Positions 43,950 through 55,085 are shown, numbered from the stretch's first letter. The stretch is DNA of 64,000 nucleotides from Lumbricus rubellus (GCA_945859605.1 OX243815.1:41550959-41614958), one strand, 5' to 3'. Notes: a model not told the origin generated them from the sequence alone. Translations and numbers: made by a program.

Positions 43950-43995
43950 GCTGGTGTCCCGCGCTTTGCTTTTGAGTGGCGCTTTATAAATTTGG
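43950..43995 (+). repeat. SINE 3' tail fragment
   Basis: 'gtcccgcgctttgcttttgagtggcgctttataaatttggg'. A close relative lies at 48560-48610 ('gttccctcgacttcgcttttgtgggcgctgtagaa'), both followed by 'gattgcgattacgat'-like sequence. Confidence 0.5.
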
Positions 43996-44079
43996 GGGTT
44001 GCGATTGCGATTACGATCTATAACTTCTCAAAGCTTTGCGCCAATAAATTGTGTGCTGTTATTTATTCTCTTTGCATTA

Positions 44080-44440
44080 AATCTTCTTTCTTCTCCCTCT
44101 TTTGCTCCTCCTTGTCTCCTTCTCATTATTCTTCCTCAACTAAACCCTTTTCTTCCCGTCCTATTCTGCTTATCTTTCCGCTTCAGCTACAACTCCTCTT
44201 CTGTCTTCTCTTCTTATCCTCAACCTTATTTCCTTTATTTTTCTTCTTCCTCTGCACTCCCTTCTTCTTCTCTTTCCTCACCCGCTTACGCTCGTCATTT
44301 TCTCCTACCTCCAATTCTTTTTCTTCTCCCATTCCTCCTTCTTCTTCTCTCATTTCTCATCTCTCCGTATGTAGGCCTACGTCCTTTTTTCTCGTCCTTC
44401 TCATTCCCTCTTCTCGCATCTTTTTTCCACTCGCGACCGT
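44080..44440. repeat. Polypyrimidine (CTT-rich) stretch
   Basis: Long CTTCTTCTCC-type tract. The 150- and 188-codon frames over it are low-complexity. A C-run of 14 or so follows at 44519-44533. Confidence 0.8.
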
Positions 44441-45049
44441 CATCCAACTGACTGACAACATAATGTTGATGGATAAACATTTCCAACAAGCGCTTCTTCG
44501 TCTATGTTCGGGGTGCCACCCCCCCCCCCCCCCACACCACCCACATCCCACACCCTGACAAACAGTCGTCTTTGCCTTGCCTGAGACGGGCTTTTGAGAT
44601 GCATGGCGCATACAACCAGAGACGTGCTGTGCTGGATGTCACGTCTCCCAACGAAAAAAGCACTTATCGGTAATTCCCGGCTTTCGTTCTTGGTCGCTCG
44701 CCGATTGTGGCAATTCTTCATCGACATGGCAAGCGGTTTTAACGGGGTAACCGGGCAACGTCGGCTGGCATCAGTTTCAAATGAAGCCCGTATGCGTACC
44801 TATGCATGCTAATAGCGCTAACGTCGGCGATGCTTTGTTAGTTAACTTGTCAGTATTGTGCCCATATTATCGTTTCGCTTAGTGCAATGTTTTCCTGTTA
44901 AAGAATTCTAGAGTTAAATCAAGGACCGTTTATACGCAGGACTGGGATCTTCTTATTTAACGTCGTTGTGCAAGCTTTTGGACGATAATCGGGACCTCGG
45001 AAAATTTTGCATTTTCTACGCAATGAAATCATTAAATTAATTACATTTG

Positions 45050-45345
45050 TGTTAATGTTCGCGCATTGGATAACACCATGGTGAGAATTGTCGGGGTGTT
45101 AGGGAGTTTAAACCCCCAGTCTTCTTTGAGCCCCACAGTAAAGTCTGTTTTCACACCCCAATTCCAAGTGAATAATGGTCCAACCCCAAGTTATTTTTCC
45201 ACAATTCTCACACTGGATAACACACTGATATGGAGATCAGCGCAGCTGAGTTCGATTCCCGAATCCCCGCAGGAGGACAGACGTGCTCTGTATACAGGCT
45301 ACATTATTAGCGCCGTTGTATTGCAGGCTGCCTGTTCTGTTACTA
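45050..45345 (+). mobile_element. tRNA-derived SINE, family 1, interrupted by a hAT MITE
   Basis: The head 'gcgcattggataacac' (A-box region) is split by the insertion at 45077-45215. It resumes as 'gataacacactgatatggagatcag', then 'gagttcgattcccgaat', which fits the B box (GGTTCGANTCC). The body 'gacgtgctctgtatacaggctacattattagcg...gcaggctgcctgttctgtta' matches the reverse complement of 48800-48880 and also 55275-55340. Confidence 0.8.
45077..45215. mobile_element. 139-bp hAT MITE inserted in a SINE, perfect 8-bp target duplication
   Basis: The ends CATGGTGAGAATTGT and ACAATTCTCACACTG are inverted repeats. The octamer GATAACAC flanks both sides (45069-45076, 45216-45223) and is present once in the uninterrupted SINE copy at 48720-48951. 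Part of the interior ('gccccacagtaaagtctgttttcacaccccaa') resembles 39995-40033. Confidence 0.88.
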
Positions 45346-45479
45346 ATTAAGATTGATGTTAATTAAGATTATTTCCTGTAGACTAATCGTACTGCATTTA
45401 TCAAAAAGAGTTCAGTAAAGAAAAGATTTTGGTTTAATTTTAGTCGGGTTTTTGTTGTCAGAAGCAGCCTGTCACGATA

Positions 45480-47110
45480 AAAGAGCTTATATGAAGCAGA
45501 GTTAGACATACAAGATGAAACAATGACTTCCATAATTATGGTCATTATTTTCTGATGTGCAACATATCAGTCGACTGAGGCCGTGCAGCGCAGGTTTGTC
45601 AAAGAAGATGATCAAATGGATGCGTAAAAATTCGTCTCTGAATAGCGGAGTGACGGTTCAAAAACTGCTCGTTTTTTATTAAAAATCTACATGTATGTGA
45701 CATGTACATGTACGTATGTATACGTATTTGCGTGGAGCTTGCATGGCATCCCTCAAGCGTTATTTGAAGGCCCCGCAATGCTCGCATGTGCTGTCATTCG
45801 TTCAGTAATCTGCTCATTCATTTTATTCAATCATTCATACTTGTATTGTTTATTCTGAAGTCGCATGCATGCGTGCAATTAGCCATGATACAGCGTCCGT
45901 CAGACATATCTTCTCTGTGCATGGAACTCCAATTCCTATAGCTACCGCTGAAGTACATTTGTATTTTCGTCAATAGACGCTTAATTGTTTATTTCCAGAT
46001 TCTGCAATTACAGTATAGCCTAATAATTATTGCGTTCATTGTTCAAATTAATGCGATTTGTTCACTGAGCTTTTCACTATCGCCAGCGTGAAATAACTGG
46101 CGTAAGCATCTCTGGTTTAAATCCATACATTTAGGCCTAAGTCAAAAATTCTAATTGCGCACAGGTAAAATAGCGGCAAGATTCATGCATGCGGGTAAGC
46201 CAGTCACGACCTCCGTATTACATAAAACATTGTATGTTGTATATACAATGTATATAATCTATTGGAGATGAGTAATATATGCAGTGTGTGTTTGTATGCA
46301 CCTAATGTCTCCTATGTGGACGGTCTTGATTACATTCGTGAAAGGCGAGATTCAGGTATGAGAAAAAGCTATTGCAGAAATTCAGGTAACCACGCTGTCC
46401 AATGTCCATTGTATTCGACGATGTTAATTTAAAAATAGTCTTGCAAATATAATGAAAAATTAAATATTACGAAATTATTAATTATCAGTAGGCTAGCTAT
46501 TCCTCGGTAAAACAAGTTGAAGAAGTGCAATTAAGCAGTGAATATGAAGTGTTACCAACTTAAATTTCCAAGTTTTGGCGTAGGCTATTACATGTACATA
46601 TTAGGCTATCACCAACGCAACAGAATTAGGCCTATAGTGCGTTCTGTCATTTACCGTTCACATTCACGTCTACCGACGACAGTTTAAACAAACATAGCCT
46701 AGTCAGTGTATACAAGGTGGAGAATGAACGCGAGTGGAGCCGAAAATAATTATACTCTATTATAATATTATGTTCAGAGATTTCTGGCTCTGCCCTACCT
46801 TGTCTTGGCTGGGATCGAATTCTAGACATCGCGGTTGCCTGTCCAAGACTCTATAACTGGACTATTGTTCAGCAAAACTATCACCTGTTCATAATAGATG
46901 ATAAATGTGTGCTCATCTCTGACATGCTGCATAACATGTGACCTCTTTGCAGCTCTGCATCTGTCTTTAACTCTGTTTATATCTGTGCGTTGTTTTTCAC
47001 TATTGTGAATGTCATCTCATGCCGCCTTTGTTTTTGGATCGGCTTTTTCTTTCGTCGTTACTTGCCTTCCTCAGAAAAATGCTTTTCTGCACGTAATGCG
47101 CCTTGCATAA
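45480..47110. other. Intergenic; no gene seen
   Basis: AT-rich. It contains a copy of the recurrent TGTCCAATGTCCATT motif at 46396-46410. No exon or element could be supported. Confidence 0.4.
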
Positions 47111-47754
47111 TTGCATTTTTACTCAACCCGTTTCGTGTTTCTTCATAGTATGTCCATTTGTATGTTCACATGTGTCTACATATGCTTGCTTGTCTTACTA
47201 TATTCAACTGCATCAGTCTGTGTATGCCTCTTCGCATCTTCCCTTTATCTTTTTTTTATCCATATAGACCTATATAATACTTTGCACCTGTCAGCTACAC
47301 TCTATCTACCTATCTGTATCATTCTCTGTGCTTCCATATACTACTATCAACCCTTCCAGTCAATTTTACCGCAAATCTGTACCTGCCATTCTCTACTTTC
47401 CTCTTTTCCCCATCTTCCTTTTTTATCCCTACCTTACTGATTGTTCTCCATCTTTCAGAGCACAATCTGCAGTCACCTTTTAATGATCCTCACTCGCCTG
47501 CATATATGCATATACCCCACCTCTGTCCACACTCCCCTATCTTGTCACTGTCCCTCCTCTGTCCCCTTTCCCCTATCACGCGACAGTCATCATCAACAGC
47601 CTCAGGTCACGACTTGGTCGTCGGTGGCGGCGATGATTACAACGAAGAGAAACATCCACGAAGTCGGATAATTTAAGATCAGAATAGCAGCTGAGATAAA
47701 AGGTTTGACGTCAGACCGTCGTCATAGGTAGAGGAGGAGGAGGGACAGAAGCAG

Positions 47755-47756
47755 CA

Positions 47757-47807
<51 letters not shown>

Positions 47808-48025
47808 GAGACAGGCAGAGAGAGAGATAGACAGAGAGAGAGACAGATACAGAAAAAAAGAGACATAGAGAGCAACAGAGAAACAGAGATACAGAGAGAC
47901 AGAGAGAGTCAGAGAGACAGAGACAAACAGACAGAGACAGAGAGAGATACAGAGACACAGAGTCACAGATAGATATAGGCAAACAGACACAGAGAGAGAC
48001 AGACAGACAGACAGACAGAGAGGTC
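47755..48025. repeat. (GA)n and (GACA)n microsatellite
   Basis: A perfect (GA)n core at 47762-47800 followed by GACAGAGA repeats. The preceding 47110-47600 is pyrimidine-rich. No coding is supported. Confidence 0.9.
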
Positions 48026-48719
48026 AAATGGTCAACGATGCTAATGGAATTTTAGGTTTTTATAAACCTTCGAAATGGTTGAACGACATCTGATCGTAGA
48101 GTCTCACGTAATGGAATCACCCGTCAGGTGGCGACACATGTGTCCATCCGGTGGGGAGTGATTTTCAAGTAGTTGACTGCGCATGCGCATATAATTGGTG
48201 TTTGTGCGTGTGCGCGCATGTATGTATGTGTGTGTCTATGTGTGTTTGTGTGTATGGGCCACTGTACACCGATGCATATAATTATAAACTGTGCTTTTCT
48301 TGAAAGGCGCTAGATGAATTTGCGACTGCAATGTGTTTATGCTGTGATACATGCAGTTCTCCTCAACAAGGTCGTAGCTAGGGGTGGGTGTTATGGGTGT
48401 TTGGACGCCCCCAAATTAAACAATGTAAAAATTAAATAATGCATTTACTATCACATGATGTACGAAATACAATGTAATGGCCATCCAGATCGCGCCACGA
48501 AAGCTCACGACGCTTCTCGAAACCCATTATAGTCAGTTGATTCTGTGCGCCTGTGAATAACCTGGTTCCCTCGACTTCGCTTTTGTGGGCGCTGTAGAAG
48601 TCTCGAGATTACGATTACGATTCGGTTGCTTGGTTCGCAAACTTCTGCAGACCACGGACCGGCAATAATTTGTTGTTGAAGCTCGGGCATCGCTAACTTA
48701 AATAAAATATTATTTTCTT

Positions 48720-48951
48720 TATTGAAGAATCCGGTTGACAGACCGCAATCGGTTACGATGTACAGTTATTATGCAATTTAACTCACAGGAACGCAAATGA
48801 TGGAAGACAAATCTTACTACTAACAGAACAGACTGCCTGCAATGCATGGCGCTAATAGCAGCCTACAAAGCACGTCTATACTCTACTGGGGCTCGAACTC
48901 GGGTCCGCTGGTCTCCATGCCAGTGTGTTATCCAATGCGCTACCGCTTCCC
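48720..48951 (-). mobile_element. tRNA-derived SINE, family 1, uninterrupted copy
   Basis: Read on the minus strand: 'gggaagcggtagcgcattggataacacactgg' (A box), then 'acccgagttcgagcccc' (B box), then the family body with 'atagacgtgctttgtaggctgctattagcgcc' and 'ggcagtctgttctgttag'. It ends near 'gtcaaccggattcttcaataaag'. The tRNA-like head cannot form a full, intact tRNA, so this is a SINE and not a tRNA gene. Confidence 0.82.
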
Positions 48952-48977
48952 ATGACTATCTATGGCGTCCATATATA

Positions 48978-49145
48978 TGTTACAGGCAATGTGTAAAATC
49001 AGGGATTTTGTAAAATGCCTGAAATTTTTAGGCAATTTGTAAAATCCCCAATTCACTCGGGCACTTTACACAATCCCTGAAAAAAACAGGGATTTTGTAA
49101 AATCCCTGAAATCTGAAGCTGAAAATTTGACAGATTGCCTGAAAC
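48978..49145 (+). repeat. Left terminal inverted repeat of the Ginger-like transposon
   Basis: 168 bp starting TGTTACAGGCAATGTG. It contains near-palindromes such as CAGGGATTTTGTAAAATCCCTG. It mirrors 51253-51420 with only a few differences. The TGTTA start agrees with the TGTNR described for Ginger elements. Confidence 0.9.
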
Positions 49146-49344
49146 CCAAATGAACATAATCGTTGTTTATTATGGAAACAAGCCACTTAAGTTTACTTCA
49201 ATTTAATTTTTCGCATTTTAGTTTTTAATTTTCAAAGTTAATTAGTTAAAGTCATCTATAATAATTAAATTTTTGCAAATTTGTAAACTGCTATGAACAA
49301 ATCGAATACTAACAGCACTACCACTTACATTTTAAAAAGTTTAA

Positions 49345-49916
49345 TCTATATAGATAAAAATGAAACTTTCCAATAGTTCGTAATTTTTTTTCGCGAAAAG
49401 TTACGCATCGATTGTTTTGAAAATTTACCAAAACCTTCCATTCCAATAAGACCGTGTCTTAGGATTTTTTTTCACGATAAAAACGCAATCTTTTCTACAA
49501 AAAGTGAACTTTGCAATCCGTTCGACCGCCATTTGCAAATTCAACAAAACCACAGGGCTGCCAGATTTCCGAAACGTTTTGTCCCAGAATCACGTTGTAA
49601 AGGTGCCCAAAAGTCGCGAGATTTACGAAACGCGAAATCACGTTGTAAAGTCGCCCAAAAGTCGCGAATGACCAACTTTATCGCTGTGGTGAAGGAACGG
49701 TGTGAGGATGGAAAGAAGGAAGAGGGAGCGGGACGAAGAGGGAGGGTAGGGACCGGTGGAGAGGGATGTATAAGGCAGGGATGCAGAGAAGCAGAGGGAG
49801 AAAGGGGAGGGGAGGGCGGGGCGAGGAGGGACGGGGGATGGGAGGGGGAGTTTAGGTAGGGAGGGATGGTTGGACGCTCTTTTCAGCCACAGCAACGCGT
49901 GGCCGGGTACATCTAG
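49345..49916 (+). mobile_element. Non-autonomous Helitron, 572 bp, nested in the Ginger-like element
   Basis: It begins TCTATATAGATAAAAATG and ends with the hairpin GCCAC-agcaacgc-GTGGC, eleven bases and CTAG, inserted between A and T. These are the textbook termini of Helitrons (5' TC, 3' hairpin then CTRR). Inside is a direct repeat ('cacgttgtaaag.tcgcccaaaagtcgcga', twice at about 49590-49665) and a G-rich tract (49720-49860). There is no Rep/helicase frame. Its 3' end resembles the fragment at 6800-6831. Confidence 0.85.
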
Positions 49917-50009
49917 TACTATATAAAATTACTTGTCGAGACCCCTCCTGAATGTTTCTTCTAAGTTCAGTTCCAAATTCATTTTTAGTTCAGTTTTTAA
50001 ACGGCTACA

Positions 50010-51204
50010 TCAGTTTTTGTTTACACATGACGTACTCGAATGACATCGACTGTTACATTTGACCTTTGCTTTGAAACATTTGCACCTATTTGTCTTGCAG
50101 CGTCCAGTCCCTGAACAGTTGCATTTAAAAAACCTTGCCCACCACATTTGGATTCAAATTGAACAGCACTTCGAAGTCCTACTTCCTGTTCTGTTGAAAT
50201 GTCATTGTTAGTTAGTATACCTTGTGGGCACACAAATCAAATTGATTACGGGAGTATTTCCCGGACAACATTCCAGCCCTTACAGCGATTCTGTAGAGGT
50301 CGTTGTTGTCACGCTCACAAACAACACCCATTATATTTCGAGGATCTCCCCGGCCTCTGTCAACGAGGGGAATATATATGGTGACATTGTCTCCTGTGTT
50401 TGCAGCAACGTTTGTCACTCGGCTACGCTTTATCATACGCTCTGCCTGATCAACCATTGCATCCCGAGCTCGCTTACGTTGTGTTTTAATTGTAACACGA
50501 TTCTGTTCCAGAGCTGAACTATTTTTGTCCATGACATCTTCCAGCAAAACAGGCTGGTTGTCGAGATTGTGCTGTTCCGATGTACCCAGACCTGATCCAT
50601 TGATGACTGCTACCTCTGTTGATGTGGAAAGACCTGTCTGGTTGATGTATGAGGATGTGGTTGAGGTACCTGGAGCAGACGGGTTGTTGTCATAGGATGT
50701 GGTTGAAGTACTTGGATGAGATGGACTGTTGTCTGAGGATGAAGTACCTGGAGCAGACAGGTTGTTGTCGGAGGTTGTGGTTGAAGTACTTGGATGAGAT
50801 GGATTGTTGTCTGAGGATGAAGTACCTAAAGCAGATGGGCTGTTGTCAGAGGCTGTTGTTGAGGTACCTGGAGCAGATGGTTCGTTTTCAGAGGATGTGG
50901 TCGGGGTATCTGAACCTGTCAGGTTGTCAGTTGTAGATGTTTGTATAGTGAAAGGTGCCAATAAGTCATCTTCAGTAACCATGCGCTGTAAAACCTCAGT
51001 CGGTAAGGTCGTTGAACAAAGACCAACTTTGGGATTTGCTCCAAACAAGGCCATATAAGGAGATTGCTTAATTCCTGTGTGAAAGCTAGAATTTTTGCTA
51101 AATTGAATGAATTTGAGTCCTACTGGCCAGTCTGTAGATTTGTTATCACCCAACCAAGCAATTAGCATGTCTTTAACGTCGCAGTTAAGTCGTTCGACTG
51201 ACCC
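50010..51204 (-). pseudogene. Degraded KRBA2-like / Ginger integrase C-terminal half
   Basis: The main open part is 50212-51168 (318 codons). It opens with a segment typical of KRBA2-like proteins (LIAWLGDNKSTDW, GLKFIQFSKN, SPYMALFGA). A long Ser/Thr/Asn linker with SAPGTSTT-type repeats follows. Then come QAERMIKRSR and a GDNVTI-IPLVDRGRGDPRNI block that is strongly conserved in that family, ending near NQFDLC. Homology continues past the stop in two other frames. Residues reading GLRSAV and GGQGF are followed, after a second shift, by a cysteine-rich tail (8 Cys, about 50130-50010) like the CXC-type end of intact relatives. Upstream a TAA at about 51205 precedes GSVER. At least two frameshifts and one stop make it non-functional. 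Confidence 0.78.
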
Positions 51205-51252
51205 TTAACTTTGCAACAGTCGATGGCAACGTTGAGTTATGTTCGTCATTTC

Positions 51253-51420
51253 GTTTCAGGCAATCTGTCAAATATTCAGCTTCAGATTTCAGGGATTTTA
51301 CAAAATCCCTGTTTTTTTCAGGGATTGTGTAAAGTGCCCGAGTGAATTGGGGATTTTACAAATTGCCTAAAAATTTCAGGCATTTTACAAAATCCCTGAT
51401 TTTACACATTGCCTGTAACA
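51253..51420 (-). repeat. Right terminal inverted repeat of the Ginger-like transposon
   Basis: 168 bp, the mirror of 48978-49145, ending CCTGTAACA and followed by TATATA. Confidence 0.9.
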
Positions 51421-51786
51421 TATATATAGTCTTAATCTATTAGACAGAGAGAATGCAGTAGGCTATTATTATATATACATTATACAAGAATGATAATAAA
51501 TTATCTTCTATTAAACTTTTTGTCGCAATAAATTTAGCCTGTATAATATTTATGCCCTGCATCCTACGTGATATATTTCTGCACTGTCTGTATTAGAATT
51601 CTGCTGAAGGATTATTTCCCCGTTCTCTCCTGGCTGCGTCATATTGGACGGCTCGACACAAAAAAACCGAAAGATTATGGCTGGCATTTGCCCGTCGGAA
51701 CAAATTTCGCGGCTTTGACGAGCGATGTGGACATTGGACAAGCATAATCTATAATTCTTACAGTGGAGCGAGATCTTGCTGTTGAC

Positions 51787-52246
51787 GCCGGTGTCACGAA
51801 ATAGAGTATCCCCCCGTATTAAAAGTATCCCCCAAAATGAGGAAAAGTCGAAAAAAAACACTTCCGCGTGCTTTTTTTTTGAAAATTTATTTTCATCTGC
51901 TTTGTTTTGTACAATGACACTAACAGGTATGTTTATTCCTACTAGATAATTTGTTTTGCTTTGTTTTTATAGCACTTAAAACGTTTACAACACTTAAAAA
52001 GACTCGGAGACACTAAATAAATTCGAGTTGCCTTTCTCTTGGCATTGCTTAGGTCACTTAAAACAATTAGAGGCACTTTAAATTTTGATTAGCGTATAAT
52101 TGTTTCAATTACACACATTTAAAAAAAATGGGATAGAATGGTTTATCCCCCCGGATAGTCTAGACCGGTTAATTCCATCCGGGGGGATAGATCAATTCAT
52201 CCCCCCGGATAGCTTTTGGGGGGATAATCCTTTTCGTGTCACCGGC
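51787..52246. mobile_element. TIR element of unassigned superfamily
   Basis: The ends GCCGGTGTCACGAAATAG and CTTTTCGTGTCACCGGC are inverted repeats of about 17 bp. C-runs/G-runs lie just inside (TATCCCCCC, GGGGGGATAATCC) and several CCCCCCGGATAG motifs lie on the right. No protein is encoded and no certain target duplication was found. A fragment in opposite orientation lies at 26053-26353. Confidence 0.65.
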
Positions 52247-52736
52247 ATTCCTGTCCGACGCTGGCTAATGCTGTGCGCTTATGCACAGTTATACAAGAAA
52301 ATGGAAGTCATAGATGACTCTGTATTGGAGATTTGGGGCCACTGCATGGACTGAAAATAAAACATCAACTTCAGTTTCGTGATATCACAAAATAATGTGT
52401 CGATATAGTAGTCTATCATAATCATTCTAGATGTCAATACATTTATATTTGTCTGTACGTGTGATTTCAATCCATATTTGTTTGTGTTTCCATTTTGATA
52501 TCACTCCTTGCGTATGCCTAATGATTATAATATTATTGGCCTTGTTTGCAGAAGATAACCTATCGGGAAAAATCCTGAAAAGTGATGAGGTAAAATCTCC
52601 GAGATATGAAATTAGATGGACCAATCCTTGGGCTCCTTATACAATCATGAGAAAGAGGTTATAGTTTTCAATTTGTTTTCTTACTGAAGACCAACGAGAA
52701 CAAGCGTTACACCTATTTGGCCCATAATATAATATA

Positions 52737-52995
52737 CACCGTGATTCCAAAAAAGTAAGCCAAATTGTTTCCAAATATCTTTAATGCCTAAAAACTTATG
52801 ACGCTACAATTTTCCAATTGTTTTGCGAATTGAACCAAGAATAATTATGATTCCAGAATTTCATGAGATAAAGTTGAACGGATAAAAATATATGAATCTT
52901 TCAACTTCATATGCAGAAATTTCCGTTTACAAGCAATTTTCTGTCAGATTCAATAACAAGTAAGCCAAACTGTTTTCATAATCTGTAATGCCCGA
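52737..52995 (+). mobile_element. Mariner-like MITE copies
   Basis: It starts next to TA with CACCGTGATTCCAAAAAAGTAAGCC. The body is shared with 32349-32515. A second start ('gattcaataacaagtaagccaaactg') follows at about 52946, so two copies are joined or nested. Confidence 0.55.
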
Positions 52996-52999
52996 TAAT

Positions 53000-54335
53000 T
53001 AATCAGACTCCGAGATGACAGGGAATGTCCGTGGAGAATTTTCCGGAAATTCCGGGGAATAAATGGGAAGTGTAGTGAGAGAAAATGTTTCGGGCGAATG
53101 TTCAAGGATTTGTACGAATCCCGAGTTAGGCAGATTGTGGCAACCCAGAAAAACAACTGGTGATCTCAGACTCAGAGTCTCAACTGACAACGAGACATTT
53201 CAGCATGCATTCAAACGAAAACATAAATTTCAATCATCTGCCTATTTCTAGCGAATTTGCTCAGTCATGTTTTTCTCAAAAACGTATAGCCTAATATTTA
53301 TGTCTGGTTACTGGCATGCGTGCGTCTTTGGCTTGATCATGAAAATAGTCCTTTGAAACTGTTAAGACTGATATGACATTAGAGGCTGGATTGTGCGGAT
53401 TATCTTGTCTAAAAAATCGACGAGACGAGATTGAAAGGTCATCAAAACTGTTTACTTTTTGAACCTTATCAACCGAGATTAGCGAAAACTGTAAAGTGTG
53501 CAAAGAACACCTGTGCCTGTGAAACGTACATAAGCAGCTGACTTAAACCGTGGTCCAAACATATAAATGGTTAGTTAACATCAATTTTAAATCAATTTTC
53601 GTGTAGACAGTTACTGTAGGCCTACATTAGACTGGCAATAGCGCAGCCTGTTACATATTATAGTGGGTAGGCTAATTATTTTTAAAATCTATTTAGGCTA
53701 CCTATTTGAGATCAGTTATGCGCCACGCCTGTTTCTGTCTGACTTTTTAACATATCAGGTTGTAGAATATTTTAAGCTTTTTTTTATCTAACAGGACAGA
53801 CAAGAAATTAACAACTGACTCCGTGGCTGTACGGCGTACAGTGTACGCAATACATCACAATATGAAAGATTTTATAGCCTTGTGTAACAAATAACAAATA
53901 AGTCGAATTTAATCAATTGGTCGAAGTTAGATTTTGATATTAATCGATTACTTTTAATTATATTTGAATGTTTTCTTACATATCACAGATCTCTACTTCT
54001 TGCTGTTTAATGACAATGCCATTTAAAAGTTGATTAGTGTCGGCCTCCTCCTTTATCCAGGCTTAGGATTGGCAAGTGCAACCAGTGGCGGAGTTGCATA
54101 TCAAAGTGCATATTTGCACCTTTTATATGCATAATATTATGAAGCACATACTTGGGAATCTATGGTTTAATATGGGGCAAGATATCTTAGAACTGAGTGG
54201 ACATCGTCCGTTTTATGTTTGTCCTGAGGGCGCTATATCAGTTCCCGTCCCTGCTTCATTAGTAGACACTCAATTCGACAAATGAGGGGAAATAAGATCG
54301 TTGTTCTTGGCTCTCACACTTAAGGCGGGTCAAGA
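53000..54335. other. Intergenic; no gene seen
   Basis: Mostly AT-rich unique-looking sequence. Short frames here have no domain or splice context. Confidence 0.4.
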
Positions 54336-54410
54336 GTGGGGATATGTTGGAGCACCTCTGAGTATTTGTCTCTAGGGGCGCTATATAAATTATGATTGAT
54401 TGATTGATGT
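54336..54410 (+). repeat. SINE 3' tail
   Basis: 'gagcacctctgagtatttgtctctaggggcgctatataaattatgattgattgattgatg', including a terminal TGAT simple repeat. No head is visible. From 54410 to 54780 there is a degenerate 'agaatagtctagaat'-type repeat. Confidence 0.6.
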
Positions 54411-54954
54411 CAGAATAGAATAGTCTAGAGTCTAGAATATTCTATGCTGCTTCATAAGACCGATGTTACTTCCTGGCTCTCACACTTAATGGTGTCAAGG
54501 TTAGAGTGCGATATGATAAAACAGAATAGTCTAGACTAACTTAGAATATATAGGATGAATCGAACCTGAATTAGTTGAGGGCAGAATAATTATAACTGAG
54601 AGATGCGACGGAAGATCGTAATAAGTGGAGAAGGTTGATCATAGCGGTCGCTATAGGATAGAGCAGAACTGAATAGAACTGAATAGCCTAGAACATAATA
54701 TACTAGAATATAATAGACTAGAACATACAATAGGGATGGGATACATTAGAACAGAGTTCAGTGGATTTCAGCTCAATTTACAGATCATATAAATCCCCCA
54801 AAATACACTCGAACAAAATATAATTGAATAGATCATGACGTCATGGAGCAAGACACGAGAACAAGACCACATAGATAATAGAGAGGAATAGAAATATGCC
54901 TGAGTCGTCTAGTTTGGATTAAATGTGACGCACAACAAATCTATGTTCGCCAAA

Positions 54955-55085
54955 AGAAAGAGAGAGACAGACAGAGACAAAGACGGAGGCAGAGAGAGAC
55001 AGAGACAGACAGACAGAGACAGACAGAGAGACAGAGAGACAAATAGAAAGACAGATAGAGACAGAGACGTACGGACAGACAGACA
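54955..55085. repeat. (GACAGA)n microsatellite
   Basis: Imperfect GACAGAGAGACAGA repeats. Confidence 0.85.

Larger units (their letters stand above)
48978..51420 (-). mobile_element. Ginger-like DNA transposon, internally deleted, carrying a nested Helitron
   Basis: The 2.44-kb element has 168-bp inverted repeats, flanked by TATATA on both sides (target duplication within a TA run, so its length is ambiguous). Its minus-strand frame encodes the C-terminal half of a KRBA2-like integrase. Ginger elements are cut-and-paste transposons whose integrase is related to that of gypsy. The integrase catalytic part is absent: homology starts just inside the right TIR, at a GSVER-like motif that normally holds the DDE glutamate. 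The copy is therefore non-autonomous. Without the Helitron (49345-49916) it would be about 1.87 kb. Confidence 0.82.

Noticed and set aside
44519..44533. Poly-C run as a regulatory G-quadruplex
   Set aside because: Single homopolymer run without the spaced G-tracts needed for a confident call.
48880..48951. tRNA gene on the minus strand
   Set aside because: A and B boxes are present but the sequence continues into a body shared by other SINE copies and the cloverleaf is not intact; it is a SINE head. The same applies at 60330-60391 and 58255-58330.
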